Assembly: GCA_030430535.1 (NCBI GenBank) | Contig: JAUIKY010000024.1 | Coordinates: forward strand, 1-52,999 | Reading direction: 5' to 3' | Source: Bacteroidia bacterium | GTDB taxonomy: Bacteria > Bacteroidota > Bacteroidia > Flavobacteriales > Flavobacteriaceae | DNA: 52,999 nucleotides | Part shown: one piece after another, positions 26,441 through 35,760 of the stretch | How positions within the stretch are numbered: position 1 is the first letter of the stretch | Layout: each line of letters opens with the position of its first letter | Program-made: the position numbers and the translations under genes | Notes under the pieces: generated by a model | What the model was told of the DNA's origin: nothing | The model's database searches: none | What the model saw: only the letters and a program-made list of their open reading frames with translations

Positions 26441-26995
26441 ATGAAAAATTTAGCATATATATTGGCCATGTTCGCTTTTACGTCGGCATGGGCTCAGGAA
26501 ACCCCAAAAGAAGTAATGCAGGAAACTCAAGTTAAAACGGTTAAATATGATGACGGTGAGGCTACTACCGAAAAAAAGGTGAAAGTGGTGACTCGTGAAA
26601 CGGCCGATGTGAAACTTGACGATAAAGACAAAAAGAAGGTCAATCAACAGCGCGTTAAGTCCACCAAAAAAGTTGAAAAAATGTTAATGGTTGATGATGA
26701 TAACGATTCTGAATTCGATTTGTTGACCAAAACCACACATTTTGTGAATGACGACGGACAGTATAAATTTACGCCAAATAGCCGAGGGTTTGATATTGCT
26801 TTTGACAACGACAACAATCAATTTGTTGAAATAGGAAGCGCATGGACAACTCAATCTGGAGGCAACTACATTATAAGTGGTGAAGTGCAAAATGGCATTG
26901 GGTATTTCAATAAAAAAGGTGATTTTGTAATTGAATACTACGATGAAGCATCAAACCAAATAAAAACAAAAATTTATACAAAAGGAAGTCTTTAA
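26441..26995 (+). CDS. Secreted protein of unknown function
   Basis: 184 residues with a signal peptide (MKNLAYILAMFAFTSAWAQ, cleaved after AWA). The mature N-terminal third is highly charged (KKVKVVTRE, DDKDKKKVNQQR); the C-terminal half looks beta-rich, with repeated YxIxGEVQNGIGYFNKKGDF-type segments. I recognise no family. 48 bases after the small lipoprotein gene and followed by a terminator, so these two may form one transcript, possibly envelope stress proteins given the adjacent dps. Confidence 0.7.
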   Translation: MKNLAYILAMFAFTSAWAQETPKEVMQETQVKTVKYDDGEATTEKKVKVVTRETADVKLDDKDKKKVNQQRVKSTKKVEKMLMVDDDNDSEFDLLTKTTHFVNDDGQYKFTPNSRGFDIAFDNDNNQFVEIGSAWTTQSGGNYIISGEVQNGIGYFNKKGDFVIEYYDEASNQIKTKIYTKGSL

Positions 26996-27017
26996 TTAAG
27001 GCGTATAGAATAATATT

Positions 27018-27045
27018 AAAAGTCTCGACAAGGTCGGGACTTTTT
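27018..27045 (+). terminator. Intrinsic terminator
   Basis: Stem AAAAGTCTCGAC/GTCGGGACTTTT (27018-27029 and 27033-27044) with one T-G pair, loop AAG, T run. Ends the transcript of the secreted protein gene. Confidence 0.85.
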
Positions 27046-27072
27046 GTATTTTAGTACAATTAATAAAATGTT

Positions 27073-27753
27073 ATGAGTATTGTAATACCAAAATCAGTTT
27101 TCACCTTTTTAAGCAAATTAGAAAAAAATAACAACCGCGATTGGTTTAATGAAAACAAGCCAGAATTCAAATCGGTTGAAAAAGAGGTCAAACTGTTTTA
27201 TAATGCCGTTTTTGAAAACTTGAATAAACACGACGATATCGATAAACTGAAACTATTCAGGATTTATCGCGATGTACGCTTTTCAAAAAATAAGTTACCC
27301 TATAAAACACACTTTGGGGGTTCGTTCCACAGAACGAAGCCTAAGTTACGAGGTGGTTATTACCTGCACATTCAACCCAATAACCAAAGTTTTTTGGCTA
27401 CCGGTTTTTGGGAGCCCGCTCCATCGGATTTGCTTCGAATCCGAAAGGAATTTGAAATGGACGACGCCGAAATCCGAGACATTTTAGCCGATAAAAAATT
27501 CAACAGCGTTTGGGGCAATGCCTTTGTTGGCGACGAGGTTAAAACGGCACCCAAAGGATTTAGCAAAGAGCATCCCGCTATCGACTTAATCAAGAAAAAA
27601 CAATACATCTTCACTAAAAAATATACGGATAAAGAAGTAATGGATACTGGTTTTTTAAATGAAGTTGATGCATCGTTTAGAGCCGTCCGTCCATTTTTCG
27701 ATTATATGAGCGATGTACTCACTACCGATTTAAACGGTGTTTCTGTTATATGA
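27073..27753 (+). CDS. DUF2461 family protein
   Basis: 226 residues, start ATG 27073. Family marks: NNNRDWFNENKPEF near the N-terminus, FRIYRDVRFSKNKLPYKTHF near 70-90, and GGYYLHIQP. DUF2461 proteins are widespread cytoplasmic proteins of unknown activity. Its last 8 bases overlap the end of the convergent GreA-like gene. Confidence 0.88.
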   Translation: MSIVIPKSVFTFLSKLEKNNNRDWFNENKPEFKSVEKEVKLFYNAVFENLNKHDDIDKLKLFRIYRDVRFSKNKLPYKTHFGGSFHRTKPKLRGGYYLHIQPNNQSFLATGFWEPAPSDLLRIRKEFEMDDAEIRDILADKKFNSVWGNAFVGDEVKTAPKGFSKEHPAIDLIKKKQYIFTKKYTDKEVMDTGFLNEVDASFRAVRPFFDYMSDVLTTDLNGVSVI

Positions 27754-28192
27754 TTTCAGTAATAATATATTTCGTTTGGTTGAATTCAAAACTATCCTTT
27801 TTAGATTTGTTTTTCAACAATTGACCCATTGGAGAATTTAATGAAATGGCGTAATAAACCTCGGTGCCCAATTCAATTTTCCCAATGCTTGTAGAGAGGA
27901 AAAAATTCATTTGTTTGGTTTTTACTATGCTGCCAAGAACTGCGTAGGTTGTACTCGAATTAAGCTTAATTTGTTTTAAAAATGCTTTGGCTTGTTGTGC
28001 ATCATTTAAATAACCCATGTTTTTTTCGAGGTCGTTCAGTAGTTTTCCATTACCAGAGTCATCTTCTTCAGAATCACCTTTATCGTTACTTTCAATAGAT
28101 TCCTTTATTAAATTGATTTCTTCTTTGTAGTCGTTAATGCGCTTATCTATCCGCTCATTACAAATTTGCAGAAGCTGTTGTTTTGTGGTCAT
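27746..28192 (-). CDS. GreA/GreB-like protein
   Basis: 148 residues. The N-terminal half is helical and charged (coiled-coil-like, ERIDKRINDYKEEINLIKES); the C-terminal half reads YYAISLNSPMGQLLKNKSKKD then KYIITEI, which matches the GreA/GreB C-terminal FKBP-like domain pattern (ISPxSPLGxALLGKxxGD). Transcription factors of this type bind the RNA polymerase secondary channel; the coiled-coil tip here lacks an obvious acidic pair, so it may not cleave RNA. Homologues are sometimes labelled 3-oxoacyl-ACP synthase, which nothing in the sequence supports. Follows the 138-aa gene by 7 bases. Confidence 0.65.
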   Translation of the reverse strand: MTTKQQLLQICNERIDKRINDYKEEINLIKESIESNDKGDSEEDDSGNGKLLNDLEKNMGYLNDAQQAKAFLKQIKLNSSTTYAVLGSIVKTKQMNFFLSTSIGKIELGTEVYYAISLNSPMGQLLKNKSKKDSFEFNQTKYIITEII

Positions 28193-28199
28193 TAAAATA

Positions 28200-28616
28200 C
28201 TAAACGGCTTTTAAGTACTCTGGCTTTTCAAATAATTGGATTTGGCTTAAAAGCCGTTCCTTAACGATGTTCATCATGCGTTTGTTCAGTGCTGATGAGT
28301 TTTCAATGTAAACTAAATATTCTTCAACGGTAAATTGCCCAATGACCATTCCTTTTAATGAGTTTCTAAATTTCATGTCTTTTTGGATGGCATTTTCAAT
28401 GTAGAGTTGTCGCTTTTCCAAAGACAAATCATAAAAAACCGATTTGTGCTTGGCCACATAATTTTTGAAAACCTCAATGAATAAATCATTTTGAAACTTA
28501 ATGACAGGGCGCAAAACTAAGTTTTGAAATCGCTCGTCGCTGCTCATGTTTTCATTAATGGTGTTGCTTAAAATTTCTGGACGAATACTTTTAATTTGGG
28601 ATTGTCGAGTGTTCAT
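28200..28616 (-). CDS. Small alpha-helical protein of unknown function
   Basis: 138 residues, predicted all-helical and soluble, with a recognisable conserved core (MSSDERFQNLVLRPVIKFQNDL is split around residue 25-46, and LKGMVIGQFTVEEYLVY near 92-108). Similar flavobacterial proteins carry the name glyoxalase in databases, as I recall, but there are no metal-binding His/Glu pairs or beta-alpha-beta modules of that fold. It lies directly upstream of the GreA-like gene on the same strand, so the two likely form an operon. Confidence 0.6.
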   Translation of the reverse strand: MNTRQSQIKSIRPEILSNTINENMSSDERFQNLVLRPVIKFQNDLFIEVFKNYVAKHKSVFYDLSLEKRQLYIENAIQKDMKFRNSLKGMVIGQFTVEEYLVYIENSSALNKRMMNIVKERLLSQIQLFEKPEYLKAV

Positions 28617-28744
28617 TTTAGAAGTTTTGATTAAATTTAAATATTATAAAAGCCTATTTGGGCATCGTATTTTATTCTTATCAACTAGTTTATTAACAAT
28701 TCAAATTTTCTAATTTTACTCAACCTTAAAAAAACAATGATATA

Positions 28745-29632
28745 ATGAAGTTTGGAAGCGTTGAACATCCGGAACAAATCGATTTCACATTGCCAAAAGA
28801 CCACCCGGGAACCAAAAGAGTTTTAAATAAAGTTAAGGACGATAATGTGCCTGAAATTTATGTGGGTTGTGCCAAATGGAATCGAGCAGATTTAAAAGGA
28901 TTTTATCCACGCGGAACTAAGGATGAATTGGGGTATTACTCGTCGCAATTTAATGCTATTGAGTTGAACGCTACCTTTTACAGGATTTTCCCGGCCGAAC
29001 AATTTGCTACTTGGTATGACAAAACGCCATCTGGGTTTAAGTTCTTTCCAAAACTGAATCAGGAAATTAGCCATTGGAAACGGTTGGACGGTACTAAGGA
29101 GGTTGTTGAAAATTATTTGTACAATGCCTCCAACCTAAAGGAAAAACTGGGCACGGTTTTTTTGCAGATGCACAATAATTTTGCACCTAAGGATTTTGAT
29201 AGGGTGGTGGACTTTGTAGAAAATTGGCCAGAACAAATACCATTGGCTATTGAATTTAGACACACTGATTGGTATAACGATACTAAGGTTGCAGAGGATT
29301 TATATCAGCTTTTGGAAAGCCATAACATTTCTAATGTTATTGTCGATACTGCTGGCCGTCGTGACTTGATGCACATGCGGCTTACCAACCCAACGGCTTT
29401 TGTGCGCTATGTGGGGGCCAACCATCCTACGGATTACAGTAGGTTGGATGATTGGGTGGAGCGACTAAAAACATGGAAAGCACAAGGCATTAAGGAGGTT
29501 GATTTTTTCATCCATCAAAATATTGAAAAGGAATCGCCTTTGCTTTCGGCATATTTTATTAAAAAGTTGAATGACGAATTGGGATATCAGTTAAAAATCC
29601 CAAACGAAAAAGAACAGCAAGAATTATTTTGA
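28745..29632 (+). CDS. DUF72 domain protein (YecE-like)
   Basis: 295 residues with a TIM-barrel DUF72 pattern: IYVGCAKWNRADLKGFYP, FNAIELNATFYRI, GFKFFPKLNQEISH, FLQMHNNFAP, LAIEFRHTDWY and FFIHQNIEKESP. DUF72 proteins are thought to be phosphatase- or nuclease-like because of conserved acid and His residues, but no activity is firmly assigned. The last segment normally has FNN; here it reads FIHQN. Confidence 0.9.
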   Translation: MKFGSVEHPEQIDFTLPKDHPGTKRVLNKVKDDNVPEIYVGCAKWNRADLKGFYPRGTKDELGYYSSQFNAIELNATFYRIFPAEQFATWYDKTPSGFKFFPKLNQEISHWKRLDGTKEVVENYLYNASNLKEKLGTVFLQMHNNFAPKDFDRVVDFVENWPEQIPLAIEFRHTDWYNDTKVAEDLYQLLESHNISNVIVDTAGRRDLMHMRLTNPTAFVRYVGANHPTDYSRLDDWVERLKTWKAQGIKEVDFFIHQNIEKESPLLSAYFIKKLNDELGYQLKIPNEKEQQELF

Positions 29633-29833
29633 CAGTGGTAGGTTTTGAGATTATTGAAATCAAAATATATTTTGATTGTAGATACCTAAGTGGAGCTTAA
29701 GAAATTGTATCGAGAACTTTTGGTTACTAAAATTCTGGTTCCCAATAAAAATTTTTCTCATTTCATTCGAAATAGAACTGACGAATTTTATCAGAATACA
29801 AACAGAATATTTTAAAAACAAGAATACAAATAC

Positions 29834-30220
29834 ATGAGATTTCATACTAGAAAATGGGTTAAACCCGAAGATTTAAATGCCAACGGCACCTTATTTGGCG
29901 GCCGATTGTTAGAGTGGATTGACGAGGAAGCTGCACTGTACACTATTATTCAATTGGAAAACCAAAAAGTGGTGACCAAATTTATGAGTGAAATAGACTT
30001 TAAGGCTTCTGCCAAACAAGGTGATATTGTTGAAATAGGCATAGAAGTAGTAAAGTTTGGTAAAGCCTCTTTAGTTTTGAGTTCAGAAGTAAGAAACAAA
30101 ATGACGCACGAAACCATCATTACCATTTCAAATATCGTTATGGTGAATTTAGGTGAGGACGGCAAGGCTAAACCACATGGAAAAACCAAAGTGGAGTACG
30201 TGTCTGACCGACTCAACTAA
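29834..30220 (+). CDS. Acyl-CoA thioesterase, hotdog fold
   Basis: 128 residues. NANGTLFGGRLLEWIDEEAAL (residues 16-36) is the hotdog thioesterase signature with the catalytic Asp in WIDE; KFMSEIDFKASAKQGDIVEI follows as in YciA/BFIT-type acyl-CoA hydrolases. Hydrolyses acyl-CoA to fatty acid and CoA; chain length unknown. Single-gene unit. Confidence 0.88.
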   Translation: MRFHTRKWVKPEDLNANGTLFGGRLLEWIDEEAALYTIIQLENQKVVTKFMSEIDFKASAKQGDIVEIGIEVVKFGKASLVLSSEVRNKMTHETIITISNIVMVNLGEDGKAKPHGKTKVEYVSDRLN

Positions 30221-30358
30221 TCGCTTTAAAATTTATAGCCATATAGCCGTTCTATTAAAAAATTATTGATTATTTCTAAATCCATTAATAATTATTCAAA
30301 AACAATAGAAAGTGTGGGTTAATTTCTGTAAAATACTAAAAAAACAAACGCTTTTTCG

Positions 30359-30366
30359 TAAATTTG
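30359..30366 (+). promoter_or_regulatory. Promoter -7 element before leuC
   Basis: TAAATTTG followed by C, 73 bases upstream of leuC. No TTG at standard distance. I see no leucine-rich leader ORF or terminator in this gap, so the attenuation seen for his is not repeated here. Confidence 0.45.
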
Positions 30367-30438
30367 CAGGCATTTTGGCAATTCCTGTAAGGCCAAAAAA
30401 AGCACATTCTTTAAGACAAAAATTAAATAAAACATAAT

Positions 30439-31842
30439 ATGAGTAAGACGTTGTTCGACAAAGTGTGGGATTCACATGTTGTTAGAAAAATAGAAGATGG
30501 TCCAGATGTATTTTTTATCGACCGTCATTTTATCCATGAAGTAACCAGTCCTGTGGCTTTTGTAGGCTTAAAAAGCAGAGGGATTGGCGTAATGTACCCC
30601 GAAAAAACCTTTGCTACTGCAGACCACAACACACCAACTTGGAACCAGCATTTGCCGGTAGCCGATCCATTATCTGCCAACCAGCTTGAGGCTCTGGCTA
30701 ATAATGCAGCCGAATATGGCATTTCACACTGGGGCTTAGGTCACAGAAACAACGGTATTGTTCATATTGTAGGACCAGAAAATGGTATTACTTTACCGGG
30801 TTCAACCATTGTTTGTGGTGATTCGCATACCTCTACTCACGGAGCTTTTGGTGCCATTGCCTTTGGTATCGGTACTTCAGAGGTAGAGATGGTATTGTCT
30901 ACGCAATGTATCATGCAGCCTAAACCTAAAAAAATGCGTATTAACGTAAACGGAAAATTAGGTTTTGGTGTTACGCCAAAAGATGTAGCGCTTTATATTA
31001 TTTCAAAGCAAACCACTTCGGGTGCTACAGGTTATTTTGTTGAATATGCCGGTGATGTGTTTGAAAACATGTCTATGGAAGGCCGTATGACCGTTTGTAA
31101 CCTTTCTATCGAAATGGGTGCCCGTGGCGGTATGATTGCTCCAGATGAAAAAACATTCGAGTACATTAAAGGAAGAAAGCATACACCAAAAGGTGCCGAT
31201 TGGGATAAAGCTATGGCGTATTGGGAAACACTTTACACCGAAGAAGATGCTGAATTCGACGCAGAATTTAACTATGACGCTGCCGATATCGAACCAATGA
31301 TTACTTACGGAACCAACCCAGGTATGGGCTTAGGAGTAACCCATTCAATTCCTAATGCTGAAGATGTGGAAGGCAATGTTAATACCTACAAAAAATCATT
31401 AGGCTACATGAAGTTTAATGAAGGCGATAGTATGATTGGCAAACCTGTTGATTATGTATTCTTAGGCTCATGTACCAACGGACGTATTGAAGATTTTAGA
31501 GCGTTTTGTTCTATTGTTGAAGGACGTAAAAAAGCCGACAATATTACGGCTTGGTTAGTACCAGGATCGCATAAAGTAGTTGACCAAATAAAAGCAGAAG
31601 GTTTAGATAAAATATTGGAAGCGGCTGGTTTTGTATTAAGAGAGCCAGGTTGTTCGGCGTGTTTAGCTATGAACGACGATAAAGTACCTGCTGGTAAACT
31701 TGCGGTATCAACATCCAACCGTAATTTTGAAGGCCGTCAAGGTCCGGGTTCGAGAACATTATTGGCTTCTCCGCTTGTAGCTGCGGCAACAGCTGTAGAA
31801 GGTGTTGTAACCGACCCAAGAACTTTATTAGAACTAGTTTAA
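30439..31842 (+). CDS. leuC: 3-isopropylmalate dehydratase large subunit LeuC
   Basis: Aconitase-family [4Fe-4S] enzyme subunit that isomerises 2- to 3-isopropylmalate (and, in the citramalate route, citramalate to erythro-3-methylmalate). 467 residues. Substrate/cluster motifs: [14 protein letters not shown] near 130, LGSCTNGR near 345 and [12 protein letters not shown] near 405 carrying the cluster cysteines. First gene of leuC-leuD-cimA-leuB. Confidence 0.97.
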   Translation: MSKTLFDKVWDSHVVRKIEDGPDVFFIDRHFIHEVTSPVAFVGLKSRGIGVMYPEKTFATADHNTPTWNQHLPVADPLSANQLEALANNAAEYGISHWGLGHRNNGIVHIVGPENGITLPGSTIVCGDSHTSTHGAFGAIAFGIGTSEVEMVLSTQCIMQPKPKKMRINVNGKLGFGVTPKDVALYIISKQTTSGATGYFVEYAGDVFENMSMEGRMTVCNLSIEMGARGGMIAPDEKTFEYIKGRKHTPKGADWDKAMAYWETLYTEEDAEFDAEFNYDAADIEPMITYGTNPGMGLGVTHSIPNAEDVEGNVNTYKKSLGYMKFNEGDSMIGKPVDYVFLGSCTNGRIEDFRAFCSIVEGRKKADNITAWLVPGSHKVVDQIKAEGLDKILEAAGFVLREPGCSACLAMNDDKVPAGKLAVSTSNRNFEGRQGPGSRTLLASPLVAAATAVEGVVTDPRTLLELV

Positions 31843-31896
31843 AAATTAAAAAGAATTACTGCCAATTAAAACGGGCAGACTGAATACTAAAACATT

Positions 31897-32496
31897 ATGG
31901 CTTACGATAAATTTGAAGTATTAACCAGTACAGCTTACCCTTTACCGATAGAAAATGTGGATACGGATCAAATTATTCCGGCACGATTCTTAAAAGCTAC
32001 TGAGCGTAAGGGATTTGGAGATAACTTTTTCCGCGATTGGAGATACGATTCTGAAGGAAATCCTATTGCCGATTTTCCTTTGAACGATTCAAAATACGAA
32101 GGTTCGAAAATATTGGTTGGAGGCAAGAACTTTGGTTCGGGGTCTTCAAGAGAGCACGCGGCATGGTCGGTTTACGATTTTGGTTTGCGTTGTGTAATCT
32201 CTTCAGCTTTTGCAGATATCTTTAAAAACAACTGTTTAAACATTGGTGTCTTACCAGTACAGGTTTCAGCAGCATTTGCTCAAAAATTATTTGATGCGAT
32301 TGAGGCTGATCCAAAAACAGAAATAAAAGTAGATTTGCCCAACCAAACGGTAACATTATTGGCTACTGGTGAATCTGAATCATTTGAAATTAATGGTTAC
32401 AAAAAAGGAAATATGTTAAATGGTTTCGATGATATCGACTACTTACAAAACATGAAAGAAGAGATTGCTTCTTTTGGTGAAACCAGACCTTTTTAA
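31897..32496 (+). CDS. leuD: 3-isopropylmalate dehydratase small subunit LeuD
   Basis: Swivel-domain partner of LeuC, 199 residues. NVDTDQIIPARFLK near residues 20-33, GGKNFGSGSSREHAAW near 74-89, and SSAFADIFKNNCLNIG near 101-116 are the expected motifs. 54 bases after leuC. Confidence 0.96.
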   Translation: MAYDKFEVLTSTAYPLPIENVDTDQIIPARFLKATERKGFGDNFFRDWRYDSEGNPIADFPLNDSKYEGSKILVGGKNFGSGSSREHAAWSVYDFGLRCVISSAFADIFKNNCLNIGVLPVQVSAAFAQKLFDAIEADPKTEIKVDLPNQTVTLLATGESESFEINGYKKGNMLNGFDDIDYLQNMKEEIASFGETRPF

Positions 32497-32528
32497 GTTA
32501 AACCGTTAACAAAGCCTATTCATTTTCA

Positions 32529-34046
32529 ATGAAGAAAATTGAGATCATGGACACGACACTGCGCGATGGTGAACAAACCTCGGGCGTGTCGTTTTCTGCT
32601 TCAGAAAAATTGACCATTGCAAAACTTTTACTCGAAGAACTAAAAGTAGATCGTATTGAAATTGCCTCGGCACGCGTGTCCGAAGGCGAATTTCAGGCGG
32701 TAAAAGATGTGACGCATTGGGCTTCTGAAAATGGCTATATAGAAAAAGTAGAGGTCCTAACATTTGTTGACAAAGGGGTTTCAATCGAATGGATGATTGA
32801 AGCAGGAGCCAAGGTGCAAAACCTGCTCACCAAGGGCTCATTAAACCATTTAACCCACCAGCTTAAAAAGACTCCAGAGCAGCACTTTAAGGAAATTGGA
32901 GAGACTATTTCCTTGGCAACTTCAAAAGGTATAGAAACCAATATCTATTTAGAAGACTGGAGTAATGGCATGCGCAATTCCAAAGACTATGTTTTTGAGT
33001 TTTTGGAGTTTTTAGCTTCTCAAGATGTGAAACGCATAATGCTTCCAGATACTTTGGGGGTTTTAACACCTAATGAGTCTTTTGCTTTCGTTAAGGAAAT
33101 AAAGGACAAATATCCAAATTCGCATTTCGACTTCCATGCGCACAACGATTACGATTTAGGAGTGGCCAACGCCATTGAAGCCGTAAAAGGTGGTGCCGAC
33201 GGATTGCACCTTACCATAAACGGTATGGGTGAACGGGCAGGTAATGCCCCAATGGCCAGTACTATTGCGGTAATTAACGATTACATGCCCAATGTAGAAA
33301 TTGGCGTAAACGAAAAAGTACTTTACACGGTAAGCAAACTGGTAGAGAACTTTTCAGGTATTACCATTCCGGCGAACAAACCCATTATAGGCGCCAATGT
33401 GTTTACCCAAACCGCGGGCATACATGCCGATGGCGACAATAAAAAGAATCTTTATTTTAGCGATTTAATGCCCGAGCGTTTTGGGCGTACCAGAAAATAT
33501 GCCTTAGGTAAGGCTTCCGGAAAAGCCAATATCCAAAAGAATTTACAGGAATTAGGCCTTCAACTAAATGATGAAGACCTTAGAAAAGTGACCCAGCGCA
33601 TTATTGAGTTGGGTGATAAAAAACAGGTGGTTACCAAAGAGGATCTGCCGTATATTATTTCCGATGTTTTGGATTACGATTACGAAGAAAAGGTAAAAGT
33701 GAACACCTATGTTCTCAACCACGCCAAAGGTTTAAAACCTTCAACTACCGTATCGTTGACCATTGAGAACGCTACCTTTGAAGAAATAGCCCAAGGTGAC
33801 GGCCAGTTTGATGCCTTTATGAATGCCATCCGAAGTATATTCAAAAAACAAAAACGTGGTATTTTGCCCGATTTGATTGATTATGCAGTGCGTATTCCTC
33901 CGGGAAGCCGTTCGGATGCCTTGTGCGAAACCATCATCACTTGGAAAAGTCCTGAAAAGGAATTTAAAACCCGTGGGTTGGATTCCGACCAGACGGTATC
34001 GGCAATAAAAGCCACCGAAAAAATGCTGAACATTATTGTAAGCTAG
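32529..34046 (+). CDS. cimA: Citramalate synthase-like (LeuA family) enzyme
   Basis: 505 residues: a DRE-TIM barrel (R12 and D13 in TTLRDGEQTSG; metal ligands H203/H205 in FHAHNDYD; N/H/D of GIHADGD near 298-303) plus a C-terminal allosteric domain (about 390-505). Family members condense acetyl-CoA with a 2-oxoacid. From memory of the characterised Leptospira citramalate synthase, its pyruvate pocket uses Leu81, Leu104 and Tyr144; with a constant offset of four the equivalents here are L77, L100 and Y140, and NIYLEDWSNG and LLTKGSLNHL read like that enzyme rather than like canonical LeuA. I therefore favour pyruvate as substrate, making precursors of isoleucine with LeuCD and LeuB. 2-isopropylmalate synthase remains possible; no other leuA is in the window. 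Confidence 0.75.
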   Translation: MKKIEIMDTTLRDGEQTSGVSFSASEKLTIAKLLLEELKVDRIEIASARVSEGEFQAVKDVTHWASENGYIEKVEVLTFVDKGVSIEWMIEAGAKVQNLLTKGSLNHLTHQLKKTPEQHFKEIGETISLATSKGIETNIYLEDWSNGMRNSKDYVFEFLEFLASQDVKRIMLPDTLGVLTPNESFAFVKEIKDKYPNSHFDFHAHNDYDLGVANAIEAVKGGADGLHLTINGMGERAGNAPMASTIAVINDYMPNVEIGVNEKVLYTVSKLVENFSGITIPANKPIIGANVFTQTAGIHADGDNKKNLYFSDLMPERFGRTRKYALGKASGKANIQKNLQELGLQLNDEDLRKVTQRIIELGDKKQVVTKEDLPYIISDVLDYDYEEKVKVNTYVLNHAKGLKPSTTVSLTIENATFEEIAQGDGQFDAFMNAIRSIFKKQKRGILPDLIDYAVRIPPGSRSDALCETIITWKSPEKEFKTRGLDSDQTVSAIKATEKMLNIIVS

Positions 34047-34129
34047 AAGTTGGAAGTTTGGAGCTTGAAGTTCCATTACTTTGTTTCTAGTTACTGATAA
34101 AAATTATAAAACAAAATAAATACAAACAC

Positions 34130-35185
34130 ATGAAATTTAACATAGCCCTTTTAGCCGGAGACGGCATAGGACCAGAAGTGATAGACCAAGCGGTAAAAGT
34201 AAGTGATGCCGTTGCTAAGAAATTCGGACACGAAATTACTTGGAAGCCAGCCTTAACAGGTGCTGCGGCCATTGATGCCGTTGGCGAACCTTACCCAGAT
34301 GAAACGCACGAAATCTGCGCCTCATCCGATGCGGTATTGTTTGGTGCCATTGGTCACCCAAAGTTCGATAACGACCCTTCTGCACCTGTGCGCCCTGAGC
34401 AAGGTTTGTTAAAAATGCGTAAAAAATTAGGCTTGTTTGCTAATGTACGTCCTACTTTCGTATTTCCTTCATTATTGGATAAATCGCCTTTAAAGAAAGA
34501 GCGTATCGAGGGTACTGATTTAGTTTTTTTCCGTGAATTGACTTCTGGTGTTTACTTTGGTGAAAAAGGAAGAAGAGACGATGGCAACACCGCTTATGAT
34601 ACTAATGTTTACACTAAAGAAGAAGTTACACGTTTGGCCCGTAAAGGTTTTGAAGCTGCGATGCAACGTTCTAAAAAATTATGTTGTGTGGATAAAGCCA
34701 ACGTTATGGAAACCTCACGTTTATGGAGAGAAACCGTTCAAGGTATGGAAAAGGAATATCCTGAAGTAGAGGTGTCTTATGAGTTTGTTGATGCCGTGGC
34801 GATGCGTTTGGTACAATGGCCAAAAGATTACGATGTTTTGATCACCGAAAACTTATTTGGAGATGTATTGACCGATGAAGCTTCTGTAATCTCTGGTTCT
34901 ATGGGATTAATGCCATCGGCGTCTTTAGGAACAAGTGTTTCTTTATTCGAGCCTATCCATGGTTCGTACCCGCAAGCCGCCGGAAAAAACATTGCTAACC
35001 CAATGGCGACTGTATTGTCGGCTGCTATGATGTTCGAAAACTTCGGATTGGCTGAAGAAGGAAAAGTAATCCGCGATGCCGTAAACAAAGCTTTGGCTGA
35101 AGGCATTGTTACCGAAGATTTAGCTGAAGGTGGAAAGGCCTACGGAACAAAAGAAGTAGGGGATTGGTTAGCTTCAAACATTTAG
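34130..35185 (+). CDS. leuB: 3-isopropylmalate dehydrogenase LeuB
   Basis: NAD-dependent beta-decarboxylating dehydrogenase giving 2-oxoisocaproate (or 2-oxobutyrate from 3-methylmalate). 351 residues. LLAGDGIGPEV at the start, the GAIGHPK loop, ELTSGVYFGEKGRR near 145, DKANVMETSRLWRE near 190-203 and the metal aspartates in VDAVAMRLVQWP and ENLFGDVLTDEASVI. Last gene of the operon, followed by a terminator. Confidence 0.97.
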   Translation: MKFNIALLAGDGIGPEVIDQAVKVSDAVAKKFGHEITWKPALTGAAAIDAVGEPYPDETHEICASSDAVLFGAIGHPKFDNDPSAPVRPEQGLLKMRKKLGLFANVRPTFVFPSLLDKSPLKKERIEGTDLVFFRELTSGVYFGEKGRRDDGNTAYDTNVYTKEEVTRLARKGFEAAMQRSKKLCCVDKANVMETSRLWRETVQGMEKEYPEVEVSYEFVDAVAMRLVQWPKDYDVLITENLFGDVLTDEASVISGSMGLMPSASLGTSVSLFEPIHGSYPQAAGKNIANPMATVLSAAMMFENFGLAEEGKVIRDAVNKALAEGIVTEDLAEGGKAYGTKEVGDWLASNI

Positions 35186-35213
35186 TAAATTGAGGATTTA
35201 ATTATATTTCATT

Positions 35214-35247
35214 AAAAAAGGTTCGATGTAAAAATCGAACCTTTTTT
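35214..35247. terminator. Bidirectional intrinsic terminator after leuB
   Basis: 14-base stem AAAAAAGGTTCGAT/ATCGAACCTTTTTT (35214-35227 and 35234-35247), loop GTAAAA. A-run on one side and T-run on the other allow it to end both leuB and the convergent DUF4268 gene. Confidence 0.88.
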
Positions 35248-35278
35248 ATTTAATGAGAATATGAGCATTAATGCGTTC

Positions 35279-35707
35279 TTACCCTTCAATAATATCTTTA
35301 TACTCTTCAAAAAAAGCTTCAAAAAGCGTCATTTTTTCATTAAAGAATTCCATAACCTCACGCCACGAGTTTTTATTGTGGATGGATACTTTCTGTTCCA
35401 AAGGCACGTAAATACGTGAGATTTCTTTATGGTTTTCAAGAATATACTCTTCATCGAAAATAGCTTCCGGAAGATATTCGTCCAATAAAATCGATTTTAA
35501 AGCCGACAGTTTTTCCCAGTAGTTTATGCGGTTTTCCAAATCGTCTTCCAAATCCAAAGCCACCAAAGCTTTTTTGTTATCAAAGTGGAATTTAAAACTC
35601 AAACCTTTCAATTTGGTATCGTATAAAATCCACTTCCGTGGAAACGACTTCCCAAAGCTGGTCCAAAACTCCTGTCGTAATAATCTCGATTCTTCTTTAC
35701 TGAACAT
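35279..35707 (-). CDS. DUF4268 domain protein
   Basis: 142 residues. MFSKEESRLLRQEFWTSFGK and WREVMEFFNEKMTLFEAFF are typical of DUF4268, a small family often found alone or fused to nuclease domains; activity unknown. Here it is a single-domain protein, first gene downstream of ZIP and methyltransferase genes on the same strand. Confidence 0.82.
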   Translation of the reverse strand: MFSKEESRLLRQEFWTSFGKSFPRKWILYDTKLKGLSFKFHFDNKKALVALDLEDDLENRINYWEKLSALKSILLDEYLPEAIFDEEYILENHKEISRIYVPLEQKVSIHNKNSWREVMEFFNEKMTLFEAFFEEYKDIIEG

Positions 35708-35760
35708 CCAAAACTCTTTTTTTGCATTTCCTTGAAAAAGGAAATACCATTAATTAGGAC

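Noticed and set aside
30221-30438. Leucine leader peptide or attenuator before leuC
   Set aside because: No Leu-rich short ORF and no terminator hairpin with T run in the gap.
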